DNA of 64,000 bases. It comes from Oncomelania hupensis (Eukaryota > Mollusca > Gastropoda > Littorinimorpha > Pomatiopsidae). The notes beneath the pieces were generated by a model. That model did no database searches. It worked only from the letters and a program-made list of their open reading frames with translations, and was not told the origin of the DNA. The stretch covers positions 27,954,263-28,018,262 of the forward strand of contig CM072522.1 of NCBI GenBank assembly GCA_036898135.1. The letters run 5' to 3'. Every line of letters begins with the position of its first letter. The stretch's first letter is position 1. This document shows, one piece after another, positions 10,230-22,577 of this stretch. Position numbers and translations under genes: made by a program.

Positions 10230-11995
10230 GTGGACTTGCTTCCTTCTGCCAAAACACGGCAGAATGTTTGTGTGCCAACTAAAACAAGCACGGTGGCACC
10301 GAAAGACAAACCCTGGTTCACAAGGGAAGTTAGAGGCAAGCTTAAGATAAAGGAAGCCGAGTTTAGGAGTGGGGACAAAACACGTTTCAAAGCAGCCAAG
10401 TATGGTCTGAAAAGGGCAATTCATAAAGCTAAGGCAAAGTACGGTCGCAAATTGGAGGAGCAGTTTGCTTCCAACAACCCCCGAGAGGTTTGGCAAGGCA
10501 TGCAGCAGGCCACGCAGTACAAAGATAAGAATTTCACCTGCTCCATGACCAGTTAAACCACTTTTACGCGCGATTTGATACGCTCAACGTAACCCTGAGC
10601 TCCCCCTCCTGATCATAATCTCGTGGCCCCTTTCACAATACAGGAAGACGAAGTTAGAGCACTGTTTAAGAAACAGATTGCTAGGAAGGCCCCTGGACCA
10701 GATGGTGTAACCCCAGCAGCACTCAAATCATGCGCTAATCAGCTTGCCCCAGTATTCACTGACATCTTTAACGCTTCCCTCCGTGCTCAGTGCCTAGGTG
10801 CTTTAAGACCTCCACCATAGTCCCGATTCCTAAAAAGAACACCATCATTGGGCTAAATGACTACAGACCCGTGGCCTTAACATCTGTGATCATGAAGGTG
10901 TTTGAGCACCTGGTGCTCCGCCACCTTCAGCGGGCTACAGAGAGCCGGATGGATCCACATCAGTTTGCGTACCGGAAGAATAGAAACGCAGAAGATGCAG
11001 TGGCTCTGGGACTGCATTACATTCTGCAACATCTTGACACTCCCAAAAGTTATGCTAGGATTCGCTTTGTGGATTATTCTTCGGCATTCAATACGATCAT
11101 TCCTCACAAGCTGTATAGTAAGCTAGAGAGCATGGGAGTAGAACAGGCCTTGTGTAGGTGGCTACTAGATTTTCTCCTTAACCGCCTAGCAATCATTAAA
11201 AGTAGGCAACAAGCTCTCCGACCCACTGACCCTGAGTACAGGTGCACCACAGGGATGCGTATTATCTCGCCTTTTGTTCACCCTATTCACGAACGACTGC
11301 GTGTCGCACCATGATAAGGTAGTCATATTAAAGTTCTCAGATGACACCACGGTAGAGGGTCTGATCTCTAACAATGACGAGGGAGCATACATTGCAAGCA
11401 GTGGAGGAGCTAGTGGCTTGGTGCATAGACAACAATCTGCAATTAAACGTCTCCAAAACAAAAGAACTAGTGGTAGATTTCCGTCAAAACAGAAACAACA
11501 TGCAACCCCTGTCCATCAACGGGGAAGTAGTAGAACAAGTAGACAGTTTCAGGTTTCTCTGCATAACCATTTCCTCAGATTTAGGATGGGAAAAGCACAT
11601 CACTGGCGCAGTCAAGAAGGCCCATCAGAGACTATTCTTTCTCCGCCAGCTTAGAAAGTTTCGGGTTAGCCAAGCTATCACGGCCAATTTTTACCGCGCC
11701 ACTGTAGAAAGCATTTTGACCTTTTCTGTCATTGTTTGGTATTCCAACGCAAACATCCAAGACAAAGAGCGTTTAGACCGTGCTGTGCGCCAGGCTTCAA
11801 GATGCGTTGGTGGGGCCCTCCCGTCCATCGAGGCTTTACACGCGCAACGTGTCACACGCAGAGCCAAACATATTATCCATGATGTCCCACCCCGTCCACG
11901 TGCTATTCCAGATGCTCCCCTCAGGCCGTAGACTCCGTTCCCTCCCCAGCAAAACCACACGCTCACTGAATGGCTTCTTCCCGTGGTCTCTCAGA
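10230..11995 (+). pseudogene. Rex1-like (CR1 group) LINE reverse transcriptase, broken
   Basis: Overlapping frames encode successive parts of one non-LTR polyprotein: KPWFTREVRGKLK, then [45 protein letters not shown] (motif A), KFSDDTTVEGLI (FSDD catalytic box), LNVSKTKELVVDF, and the C-terminal FLRQLRKFRVSQ to LPSGRRLRSLPSK region. Frame changes near 10545, 10790, 11270 and 11890 make it a pseudogene. The endonuclease domain is absent, so the copy is 5' truncated. The element lies just upstream of the first putative exon of the 181-residue protein gene. Confidence 0.85.
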
Positions 11996-12056
11996 CTATC
12001 CTATCCTGTCCTGTCCCGTAACCCGGAGGTCGTAGGGGCACCACAGATGATCGTTT
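11996..12056 (-). mobile_element. RTE-like LINE, extreme 3' end
   Basis: TATCCTATCCTGTCCTGTCC and then CGTAAC-CGGAGGTCGTAGGGGCACC is the reverse complement of the RTE-like 3' terminus and its GGATA tail. It directly abuts the Rex1-like element. Confidence 0.75.
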
Positions 12057-12182
12057 ATTTAGGCTGCTCCTTATTGCGTGCACTTTGAGAAAAAACAGTG
12101 ACAGTTACCTCAGTGCTCCCATCATGTTCTTCACTGCAGGCAAGCCGCATGCTTTTACAATGCATTAGAAAAAATTCATTTT

Positions 12183-12260
12183 TTTCTACTTAGGAGGGGG
12201 GGGGAGGGGTGTTCCGGAGCCCAGATAACCACCCCTCCTCGGGTCCGGCCCTGCAGAGAG
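12183..12260. repeat. G-run hairpin-forming terminus, possible DNA-element end
   Basis: GGGAGGGGTG near 12195 pairs with CCACCCCTCC near 12230. The right side continues to GGGTCCGGCCCTGCAGAG, whose reverse complement (GCAGGGCCGGACCC) resembles hAT-type termini. No partner end was identified. Confidence 0.25.
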
Positions 12261-12714
12261 GTGGAAGCTGAAATATATGAAGGGGCATTTGATTGTCAGA
12301 GTGCATAACTTGTATATAATGCGGTTATTTATTGAAAGCAAATGCAGTACCAGACTACTTTTGCTGTTGTTGTTGTTGTTGTAATTGTGTTGCTGATCAT
12401 TGTAAGGGATGAGTATTTGATGTATGCCCATATATAATAACTAACTGAATGCAAAATATATCTGACTCCTAAATCAAAACAAAGTGTGCATGTAAGGATC
12501 TCTGTTAACTACCACACCCACAAATTCACAGATTCTCACCTACACAGGCAAACACCAACACAAATATAAGCTCCACGCTCTTAATACTTTATTTATAACT
12601 AAACAATAATGTTTTACACCAATCTTTCATTCCATATGTTTCAGGTTACGAGTTTACGAGTCCCCCAGCTGGCATTTTCATGTCCCGAGCCAAATTATTA
12701 AAAAAAACACCTTG

Positions 12715-14013
12715 TTACCTCATCAGCCATCCCAGCAAGGTCCTCCTGAAAATAATACTCAACAGGTTGAAACCTCAAGCTGAACAAATCATAGCTGAAG
12801 AACAAGCAGGATTCAGGGCAGGGCAAAGTACCACTGGACAGATTTTCAACCTCAGAATAATCTGTGAGAAATACCTACAGCACCAACAACATCTATATCA
12901 TGTGTTCATAGACTTCAAGAAGGCGTTTGACCGAGTCTGGCATGCAGCTCTATGGGCAACAATGAAAGTGTACAACATCAGCCCTAAAAATTATTGAAGT
13001 CATCAAAAGCCTGTATGACAAGGCTACCAGTGCAGTCCTCCACAACAGTGCCATCGGGAACTGGTTCAGAACAACAATCGGTGTGCGTCAAGGATGCCTA
13101 TTCTCTCCAACACTCTTCAACATCTTCCTAGAGCGCATCATGTCAGATGCTCTTGCAGATCATGAAGGCACAGTCAGCATAAGGGGTAGAGCAATCTCCA
13201 ATCTTCGTTTTGCGGATGGCATTGATGGATTGGCTGGAGAGGAACAAGAACTTGAACAGCTGGTACAGAGGCTTGACACCACCTCCAGAGCTTATGGAAT
13301 GGAAATAAGTGCAGAGAAGACCAAAATGATGACCAACAACACCAATGGCATCAACACAGACATCAAAGTCAATCCCTCAACACAGTGCATAGCTTCAAAT
13401 ATTTAGGAGCCATTGTATCAGACAATGGGTCCCGACAGGAAATCGTCTCCAGGATCGCACAAACAACTGCTGTCCTGACAAGGCTGAAGCCCATTTGGAA
13501 AGACAGGACCATCAGTCTACATTCCAAAGCAAGACTGCTGCGCTCCCTTGTCATCTCCATCTTCCTATATGCTTGCGAAGCATGGACCCTCACAGCAGAT
13601 CTCCAACGAAGAATACAAAGCATTGAGATGAGGTGCTACAGAAGACTTCTGGACATTTCCTATACCCAACACATCACCAACAACGAAGTCCGACAGACCA
13701 TCACACAAGCCATTGGACAACACGATGACCTGCTCACAGTGGTGAAGAAACGGAAACTCCGATGGTATGGCCACGTCACCAGATCATCAGGCCTTGCAAA
13801 GACTACTCTGCAAAGGAATAGTGCAAGGAGGAAGAAGAGGAAGACCGAAAAAGAGGTGGGAGGACAACATTCGAGAATGGACTGGTTTGACACTGAGCGA
13901 AGCCATCAGGGCTGCTGAGGAAAGAGAAAGATGGAGTATGCTGGTTAAACGATCATCTGTGGTGCCCCTACGACCTTCGGGTTACGGGACAGGATAGGAT
14001 AGGATAGGATAGG
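12715..14013 (+). pseudogene. RTE-like LINE, RT to 3' end, broken
   Basis: Encodes LKIILNRLKPQAEQ, EEQAGFRAGQSTT, VFIDFKKAFDRVW (motif A), VRQGCLFSPTLFNIF, FADGIDGLAGEE (motif C) and the C-terminal block with KRKLRWYGHVTRSSG and RWEDNIREWTGL. Frameshifts are near 12990, 13365 and 13830. Motif C reads FADG, whereas the fragment at 58985 retains FADD. The copy ends in four GGATA-type units at 13991-14013. The 5' part, including the endonuclease, is missing. Confidence 0.88.
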
Positions 14014-14190
14014 TTACCTGTGGTAACCGTAGGATGTGGTGCACACATAGACGAGCAGAGGACGTTTGTAAACAGGCAGATAAACACGTCTGTTTATCTG
14101 TCTGAGATAGCAATGACGTCTTCTTGTTGGTGTAGAAGTATAGCTGACCGCCGATGTCTCACGACTCGTCCTTTCCCCGTTGCAAGAGAT

Positions 14191-14374
14191 AACCTTGTAT
14201 GTCCAGGTGTACGAAGCTAACCAACCTCCCATAAACAGCTGTAATCTTTACAGCACAATACACAATCCAATTTCAGAGAGACAACCTTGTATGTCCAGGT
14301 GTACAATGCTAACCAACCTCCCATAAACAGCTGTAATCTTTACAGCACAATACACAATCCAATTTCAGAGAGAA
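14191..14374. repeat. Tandem duplication, 92-bp unit, two copies
   Basis: AACCTTGTATGTCCAGGTGT starts at 14191 and again at 14283. The two units are nearly identical through CACAATCCAATTTCAGAGAG. No coding potential is visible. Confidence 0.9.
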
Positions 14375-15340
14375 TGCCCACTGAGCCCACTCCGTGATAA
14401 GTCCTCGATGCTTTTGTAAACTTGATGGTTGGTTCCGAAAGTGATGAGCCAGCAATGCCGACTTTGTAGTTAGTAGCACGTGTGGTAAGCCAGTGAGGTC
14501 AGGGGAGCAACGACTGACCTGTTGCTGTAAGATGAAGCAGAGGGTACCGACAAAACTATGGGAGTGAGGATGGGAAGTACCTAGGTCCCGGCAGGTCTTT
14601 TGCGTACAAGGAGCGAGCCTGCGCCGTGCAGGTATGGGACAGGGGCAAACTGAAGGGTAACTAACTGGTCGGTAACGTAAACTCAGCAGATTGCCTTTTG
14701 TAGAGAGGGCAATGATCTTCGAGAATATAGGATTGGATCATGGAACAGGATAAGTTAGGTTATGGGTGTAACGAAGCAGCGTTCGTTATATATAATGAAT
14801 AAACAACAAACTTATACTACATAATACTGAAATTTGGAATGATAAACAAAAGAAGACTTTTTTTTAAATTGAATACTTCATTCACACATTCATTTATTCC
14901 TGGCAGCTGCTGGACTTACACTTGTGCCCGATGTCCTTGTGCAGAGTCCGAGAAGCTTCTCGAAGGTGCCAGATGACTTGTAGGCTATCACTTGCTACCC
15001 TCTGTGACACAGACCTACCCAATCCCACGGAAATTCAAGCAGGTAATTAAATCACTGAGTGCTAGAGTATTTTTCGTAGATTTTCTAAAGAAAACATAAT
15101 TTGAATTGCTGCTTTATAAGTAGCATTTGTTCAATTCATCTTGGCAATGAGATCCAGTAAAACTGTCATCCCAAATAAGGACTTATTTGTTAACACAGTG
15201 ATAATGGGTTGGATAAGCTCGACTCGTAAATATTTGAAGAAATAAGTTATGCTTTGTTGATCCATTTGGAGCTGGCTTTTAGCATTGGATTTATATCTAG
15301 TGTCTAGCTTAATGACTTATTTGCTTCTTTACTGTTTCAG
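14375..15340. other. No recognised gene
   Basis: About 1 kb between the tandem duplication and the hAT fragment. I see no recognised protein, tail or terminal repeat. Confidence 0.4.
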
Positions 15341-15700
15341 AGTAAAATTGGTGGAGAACAAAATGGCATGACCATGCAGAACAGGGGGACATGCCAGTTC
15401 CAAGAACAGCAGCAGCAGCACTACAAGACTGTAACGCAGGGTTTTACCCCAACACCCACCGGCTATTAACACTCATTTGCACATTGCCGATTACAACTTG
15501 CGAGTGCGAGAGATCCATCAGTCGACTCAGGACCCTAAAGAACTATATCCGATCGTCAATGGGAGAGAAACGCCTTGACGGCTGGCGAGGATGCTGGTTC
15601 AGAGGGATGTGTCTGTTGACATTGAGGAAGTCATCAACACCTTTGCCACGAGGTACAGGACCCAGATGGAACTGATTCCACACAAGATGCTCAATTGTGA
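15341..15700 (+). pseudogene. hAT transposase C-terminal dimerisation domain, fragment
   Basis: The frame encodes FYPNTHRLLTLICTLPITTC, CECERSISRLRTLKNYIRSS and MGEKRL, the hallmark of the hAT C-terminal dimerisation region. After a frameshift near 15590 it reads DVSVDIEEVINTFATRYR. A 3' splice-site-like TTTCAG precedes it at 15341. The N-terminal zinc finger and catalytic core are missing, so this is a 3' remnant of a hAT transposase or of a domesticated hAT-derived exon. Confidence 0.8.
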
Positions 15701-15755
15701 AAATTTACCAGCTCATTAACATTTACCGAGTAAGTCCCTTTAATAGAATTTTGGA

Positions 15756-15829
15756 CCCCCCCCCCCCCCCCCCCAACAAAGAAAAAAAAACAAACAAAAC
15801 AAAAACAAAACAAAAAAAAACAACCTAAC
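15756..15829. repeat. C-run and A-rich low-complexity tract
   Basis: Poly-C followed by an A-rich stretch, between the hAT fragment and an RTE-like fragment. Confidence 0.85.
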
Positions 15830-16130
15830 TGATCCGCTCCTGTACACTCTCATGGTTGCCCACAGAGCTGCATGGGAGACTCGGTCAAACGCTTTTTTGA
15901 AGTCTACGAACACATGATATAGAAGTTTCTCCCGGATTATTCTGAGGTTGAAAATCTGTTCTGTGGTACTTCGCCCTGCCCCAAATCCTGCTTGTTCTTC
16001 AGCTATTATTTGTTCAGCTTGGGGTTTCAACCTGTTGAGTATTATTTTCAGGAGGACCTTGCTGGGATGGTTGATGAGGCTGATGGTGCAGTAATTTTCA
16101 CATTCCTGAAGGTTACCTTTTTTGGACGAC
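15830..16130 (-). pseudogene. RTE-like LINE RT fragment
   Basis: The minus strand encodes KPQAEQIIAEEQAGFGAGRS, TTEQIFNLRIIRE and VFVDFKKAFDRVSHAALW, matching the RT region of the copy at 12715-14013. Both ends are truncated. Confidence 0.8.
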
Positions 16131-16463
16131 AGCGAAGTGGAGGATTTCTATGAAGATACTAGATAGAAGGATAAGAAGACAGAGAAAGGGAGGACGTGGA
16201 GGTGCTGTAGGCAGAGGACATACATAGACAATCGAACATAATCCCTGTGAGACTACGTATATTTTCTTCTCTGTCGACAGTGATTGGACTATCTGTGCTA
16301 GTTTGTGAGTGTGTTATTCTATCCACGGATTAATTCTACGAAAGTACGTGAGTAGAAAACTCTTTGTATTTTGATTCTTGTTGGTTTTCTGTATTCATGC
16401 TAATTTTCTGTTGTTTCATGTTTATAGTTTAATAGAGGGTGTGACCTTTTTTGTTACAGTGGT

Positions 16464-16476
16464 GACCCTAAGATCC

Positions 16477-16478
<2 letters not shown>
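16464..16478. repeat. Target-site duplication of the L1/Tx1-type element (left copy)
   Basis: GACCCTAAGATCCGT is identical to 22783-22797. It immediately precedes the T-run that is the poly(A) tail of the minus-strand element. Confidence 0.92.
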
Positions 16479-16509
<31 letters not shown>

Positions 16510-16892
16510 TATACTTATTTTATCTTCGATTCTCTCGCTTTTTTTTTTTCTTTTTTTTTTCCCCAGGAACTGGGTTATATTATTTTAACATAATACAATA
16601 CAACAAAGGAAAAAATTACACATACAATCTACATGCACGAAGAAACATAGAGGAAAGAAGAAGAGAAAAAAGAAAGTGTCCAGGTCATAGGAGCTTTTTA
16701 GGGGGAATAGAGAGAAAAAAAAAATAAATAAATAGTAATAATAATAATAAACTAAAGTTTAATAAAAAATAAAAAATAAAAATAATAATAATAAAATAAA
16801 ATTTAAAAAAAAAATAAATTAAAAAAAAAAAAAAAAAAAAAAGAACAATTTAAAAAAAAAAAATTTAAACAAAGGTTGTTGTAAGAAATTGG

Positions 16893-19800
16893 TCAGACTC
16901 CATTAAAATATTGTCTGTAAAGGCACCAATTGCCATGAAAAACAGGAACCATGTTCTTTACATATGCATTGTGCTTCTCAGCCAAAAATCTCTGCTTTAG
17001 AACTCTCAAAAAACCTTGAAAGTGAGGGCAAACGCCTCGTATTTTAGATGTGTACACATAGTATTTGGCACTCAAAATAAATAGATCAAATATTTTATCA
17101 GTTACAATATTTGTTTGATATCCACAAATTATCAGTTGCTTACTAAGTCTAACATTTAAACAATGAGCAAAGTTGTCATGCAGCCAAATAAGAAAGGCAT
17201 TCCAAAAAGATTGTGTTTTAGCACAGTCCCAAAAAAGATGTTCTAAAGTTTCTTCTTCTAATCCACAAAATGTACATACAGAAGAATCTACAATGTTTCT
17301 CAGATGTAAAAAACGCTGGGTTGGCACAATTCTATACATCAATTTATATTGAAACCACCTAAGCCGTGTATCTTCAGTTGTTTTCTTAAGCTTTGAAAAA
17401 ACAGTACAGACATCAACATCGACATTCAATGCATTAGACCACTTTTCAATAGATTTCAACGAATCAGTATTTTTAACCAGGTAACTATAGGTATGTTTAG
17501 AGTCACCTTTGAACAAACATTGCCAAACTGCAGAATCCCTTACCACAAAATTCTCACAAAAATCAATTTTAAGTTTGGACTGATAGTTTCGAACAGATCT
17601 TACAATACCTTCATATAACATAAAATTAACCATTACATTAGGATGTTTTATTTTAAAATCTTCATAGGACAGAAAACCATTCTCGTTCAACAAGTGACCA
17701 ACAGAATAGACATCATTCTGAGCCCAGCTTCTCAGAAACAGTACCTTTTTTTCTCTGCATATATTAATGTTATAAAATAAACATTCTGAAACAAAATCAT
17801 CATAAGAAGATGGAATACATTTGTCATTTAATTTTTTGCAATGTTTAAAAACATCAACCCAGAATGGGTTTACAAGTCTTTGCATTTTTAATAAGTTTAC
17901 AAACTCGCCACCTCGCTTTTTTATCACTTGAGCAGCAGGACATATTGCATACAGAATTTTTGCAATTTTCCCATTATCAAGTAATATTTTCTTTAGCCAG
18001 GTTAACTTAAGTGCAGACAAAAAAGCTTTCACATTCACCATTTTCAAACCTCCAGCCTCATATGACTGATACATTGATATTCTCTTAATTTTGTCTATCT
18101 TACCATCCCAAACAAACATGAACAGCAGTCTCTGCAAACTTGTAAGAAAATCCTCATCTGGGTCCGGTAAATTCATAAATAAATATGTCAACTTTGACAG
18201 TGCCAAAGTTTTAATGACAGTAATTTTACCAAAAGGAGTCAAATTTCTTCTGGACCAAGAGTTGAAAATTTTCCTAATCTCCACAAGCCTAGTTTCATAA
18301 TTCAAAGAGACCATATCATCAATGTTAGTCGAAAAAATTATTCCCAATACCTTAAATATAGTAGGATTCCAAACAATATTAAGCTCCAACATAAACTTGA
18401 CAGTGGAATTTTTTGATGAACCTATCCACACAGCTGATGATTTATCATAATTAATGACCAGACCTGAAAGTGAAGCAAAAAATTGTAAAGTTTTTATGCA
18501 AGCACAGAAGGAGTCTTTTGTACCATCAAGAAAAAAAGTGGTATCGTCAGCATACTGTGATAACAAAATATTTTCACCCAAAATATTAAGCCCTTTAATT
18601 TGTGGATTTTGGCGCACCATCATAGCCATGATTTCAGCACAAATTAAAAAGATGTAGGGGGAGAGAGGATCACCTTGACGAGTTCCTCTTTCCAAGTCAA
18701 ACCACTCAGAATACTGTCCATTTACGGAAACACATGATTTAATATTTTTGTAAAAAGTCGACACCCATCTTTTTATGTCATTTCCGAAATTGAATTTTGT
18801 CAATGCTTTTTGTATAAAAGACCAGGCTATGCTATCAAATGCTTTTTCAAAATCTATCATCAAAAGAAGACCATTTACTTGTTGTTCATTGGCAAAAATA
18901 ATAGTATCATAAAGCAAACGAATATTTTCCCCTATATTTCTATCTTTCATAAAACCTTTTTGGTCACTATGAATTATAGATGGTAATACTAGTTTTAGTC
19001 TTTCGGCAATACATGAAGATGCTATTTTATAGACTGTATTTAGTAGAGTTATTGGTCGCCAATTTTTCAAAAACCTTTTATCTTTCCCTTCTTTAGGTAT
19101 ACAGGTAATAACGCCCTGACGTTGCGTTACTGACATTTCCCCTTTCTCAAACCCGTCATTAATTGATCGACGCAAAAAACTACCTAGATCAATATAGAAG
19201 AATTTAAAGAATTCAGCTGTGTATCCATCTGATCCAGGGCTTTTGTCATTTTTAAGTTTTTTTTTATTGCTTTAACTAGTTCTTCTCTAGAAATATACCC
19301 CTCTAACATATCGCTTTCTTCATCAGTCAGTATTGGATGTTCCAAATTATTGGGAATTTCTTCATTTATGAGATTATGTTCTCTTGAAGCGTACAACTGT
19401 GCATAAAAGGATTTAACCTCCTTAGTAATTTCATCACTATTGCATAAGAGTTCCCCATTTTCTCTTTCAACAAAACACATTGCCTTTTTAACAAAGTTTC
19501 TTTTTTCAAGACCACAGAAGTATTTTGAATTTTTTTCGCCGTCTCCAATCCATCTTGCTCTAGACCTTACAATCAGACCATCCACCCTTTTTTGTCTTAA
19601 TTGGCACAGCTCTTGCCTCTTCTGTTCTAAAACAAGTACATTGTCATTGTTTACACTATTTTCCAATAGCTTGATCTCTTCAATCAAATCAGATTCCCTT
19701 TTACCATTTTCTCTTTTTTTATAAGCTGCATACGAAATAGTTTTACCACGGATCTCCAAGAGTAGCATTTCCAAGAAAAGCTGATCACCAATAGTGAGCT

Positions 19801-20692
19801 GAAGGTCCTCATCATCAATCACAGCAATATTATCTCTGTCATACACAAAAACAGCGTACTGTTTTTTAACATCTAGAATACACTCTTTAATTAAGTTCAA
19901 GTATGCAATATCTTTCAATAAATCATTATTAAACTTCCACAAAGGTCTGTGCCTATTAACAATGTCAGTTTTAAAACACAGCGATACAATAGAGTGATCA
20001 GAACAATATCCAGGCAAAATGTCCACACCATCTACAACAAGGCCAAGCTGCTCAGAAACAGCAAAAAAGTCAAGTCTACTTCTCTGAGCACTATTTGTTC
20101 TCCTCCAGGTGTATTTTCTCAAATCACCATGAAGTGCTCTAAAAATATCCACAATGTCCTGTTGTTCAAAAAAATCAATTATCTCTTTTCTGCTCCTAAC
20201 TCTATACACATTGTTTGGATTGCTCGAGTCAAGTTTTGGATTCAGCGGAACATTCCAGTCACCACCAATAATAATCAGTTCATTATCTAACAATGTAATA
20301 TTATTAAACAAACTAACAAAGAATTCGGGGTGATCACCACTACTAGGTCCATAGATATTAACAATAGTCATGCGCTTATTTAAAATTTCAATATCTAATA
20401 TAATATACCGTCCCACGTCATCTCTACTAATACTATGCAATTTATATTCAAAATTATTCTTAAATAGAAAGGCTACTCCTCGACTTGCTGAGTCGTTACC
20501 ATTAACAATAACATCAAACCCCCACTGTGACCGAATCAAATTTTCTTCTTCTGTTTTCCAATGGGTTTCTTGTAACATAAACATATTACCATTGGAATTT
20601 CTTAAAAAATCAAATACATCTTTTCTTTTCTTAAAATCATTTAGTCCGTTAACGTTGAAAGAGCAAATTCTTAGTTTTTCACAATTCACCAT
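16893..20692 (-). pseudogene. L1/Tx1-type ORF2: endonuclease and reverse transcriptase, one frameshift
   Basis: The first part (20692-19184, 502 codons) is an APE-type endonuclease: FNVNGLND, LQETHW, YGPSSGDHPEF, GGDWNVPLNP, SRLDFFAVSEQ and SDHSIVSL. The second part (to 16893, about 760 codons) is the RT: NWRPITLLNTVYK, MIDFEKAFDSI (motif A), RQGDPLSPYIF, SQYADDTTFF (catalytic YADD), then a C-terminal zinc knuckle CTFCGLEEETLEHLFWDC. The two parts sit one frame apart. The change maps to the nine-T run at 19257-19265 (A-run in the element), where a one-base slip shifts the frame. It may be a real mutation or a homopolymer sequencing error. All visible catalytic motifs are intact. Confidence 0.93.
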
Positions 20693-20985
20693 ATATCAAT
20701 GTTTAATACTTAATGCGTTAAGATTTACATAGGTTGTAGTCACAAAGTAAAAGAACAACAGAACAGTAACTTCAACATGTAGTGCATTGAGCATGTAGAC
20801 ATAAGTTGTAGCGACATCTGCCTCGAGAGACAAACAAACTGAACAAGAAGCAAGAAACATAGTTCAAAAAGCGAAAATGTATGGCTCTCACAAACAGAGC
20901 ATAACACACAACACGTAGCACACAACACATAGCACTAGCAGCCTTAGCTCGATCAGTCCAAACAAAAGACAACAAGAGAAAGACA

Positions 20986-20986
20986 A

Positions 20987-21064
<78 letters not shown>
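20986..21064. repeat. (TAA)n microsatellite inside the L1 spacer
   Basis: About 78 bp of TAA triplets between ORF1 and ORF2 of the L1-type element. Confidence 0.95.
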
Positions 21065-21509
21065 GAAAAGAATCCTGATCACTCGAAAGAAAAAAGAGAA
21101 AGTGACAGACAGACAGTAGCAGTGAGGGAAAGGATGGAGACGATATAAGAAGATGGAGAAACAAAACAAACGAGTAAAAAACAAACAAAAGCATGAAAAA
21201 TATAAGCATACTTTTCCGGAACCGCACCTCCATACCATCCAAGAACAGAGCATAATCCACATTACAGAATTCATACACAATCTACTGGCATTGCGAGCCA
21301 CAAAAAACACACCAAAGATTCACAAGCACGCGTGTGCCTTCGACAACACAGACTGATTAATATACATGTTCAATATCCGGAGAAAACTAGAAGTGAATGT
21401 ACGATTGGCTAATAAGATGTCACATGACTGAATGTTTTGAAACACCCAAGAGAGCACATGTGTCATTTCGGCATCTATGCATAACTTGTCACCAAAGTTA
21501 CTGTATTTA

Positions 21510-22577
21510 CTACGGGGTCTTTGACTTCGTCTGCTCTGCCACATCTTTACGAGCTTTTCTTACTTGCAAGCTTAGGTTCGCCGGGGTTGAGGAGTGTTGT
21601 AGGTTCAAATCAGCTTTTAGAATTGGCTGCAGTCGGCTCAGGTCAGCAACTTTCTCAATCCGATGAATTCTGTTGTTTCCATCTTTAGCGTAAACGGAAC
21701 CTTTCGCGTACCAGGCCTCTGCAACCCCAGGATGATCTAGTGTGCACTGATAGAGAATGTATTGAGACTTCGTCATATCTTCCACGATCACGACTTTTGG
21801 TCGCGCGTCTTTTAACAGGCGCCTGTTAGTGATCACCTCTGTCTTTGTTTTACGTGACACAAACTTCACAACAATAGGCCTACACGTATCGGTCTTTTTC
21901 TTACCTACACGATGAGCAGCCTCAATATGTTCAGCTTTGATATGAGTCAGTTTTAACTTGTCATGAAGAATTTTTAGAACCTTCTTCTCACTTTCTTCGA
22001 CAGTCTCGTCAGTAGATTCCTCTACATATAAAAGCTTAACATTGTTTCTTCGAGAATATTGTTCGTTTGCTTCTGAACGATCGTAGGCTAGTTTTGCATA
22101 GTACTGAGCCTCATGAAGCTGGCGTTCTGCCTCTTCCTGTTTCTTCTGACAAGTGTCAACCTGTTTCTGTAGTCTGTCATTATCTAATTTGAGGTCAAAC
22201 ACTTCACTTTCTAGCTTTTTGACAGATAGCCCCAACACACTAAACTTGCTATTCACATCCTTTAAGTCTTGTTTCATCCCCAGAAGGACACGCATGATAT
22301 CTTTGTTAGAACAAGCACTATCGTCTAACTCAGTGCCACTACCACTGCCATCTGACATATCATCGATATCACTATGAGTAGCCATCGCCACCGAGTCATC
22401 CGTTTGACTATCTTTCATTGCCAAAGGTCTGAGGAAAGAATCAATGGTAGATGTTTGCTTCGGCTGTTTAGTCTTTTTTTGTCTCTTAGGCGGTTGAGGC
22501 ACAATATTAGTCTCCTCAGTACTAGTGTCAGCTTGAACTTTGCGGCGCTTCACTGAAGCAGACCGGTCTCTGTGCAT
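21510..22577 (-). CDS. L1/Tx1-type ORF1 protein, 355 residues
   Basis: Starts MHRDRSASVKRRKVQ with a basic, disordered N-terminus, followed by an acidic region near residues 60-90. A coiled coil at about 95-175 contains VKKLESEVFDLKLDNDRLQK. An RRM-like and C-terminal RNA-binding region follows (RRNNVKLLYVEES, KKVLKILHDKLKL, EHIEAAHRVGKK, RPIVVKFVSRKTKTEV). This is the architecture of L1 ORF1p, the RNA chaperone that coats element RNA. The frame is uninterrupted. Confidence 0.88.
   Translation of the reverse strand: MHRDRSASVKRRKVQADTSTEETNIVPQPPKRQKKTKQPKQTSTIDSFLRPLAMKDSQTDDSVAMATHSDIDDMSDGSGSGTELDDSACSNKDIMRVLLGMKQDLKDVNSKFSVLGLSVKKLESEVFDLKLDNDRLQKQVDTCQKKQEEAERQLHEAQYYAKLAYDRSEANEQYSRRNNVKLLYVEESTDETVEESEKKVLKILHDKLKLTHIKAEHIEAAHRVGKKKTDTCRPIVVKFVSRKTKTEVITNRRLLKDARPKVVIVEDMTKSQYILYQCTLDHPGVAEAWYAKGSVYAKDGNNRIHRIEKVADLSRLQPILKADLNLQHSSTPANLSLQVRKARKDVAEQTKSKTP

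Noticed and set aside
10877..11107. Minus-strand ORFs over the Rex1-like element
   Set aside because: They are shadow frames of the RT on the plus strand.
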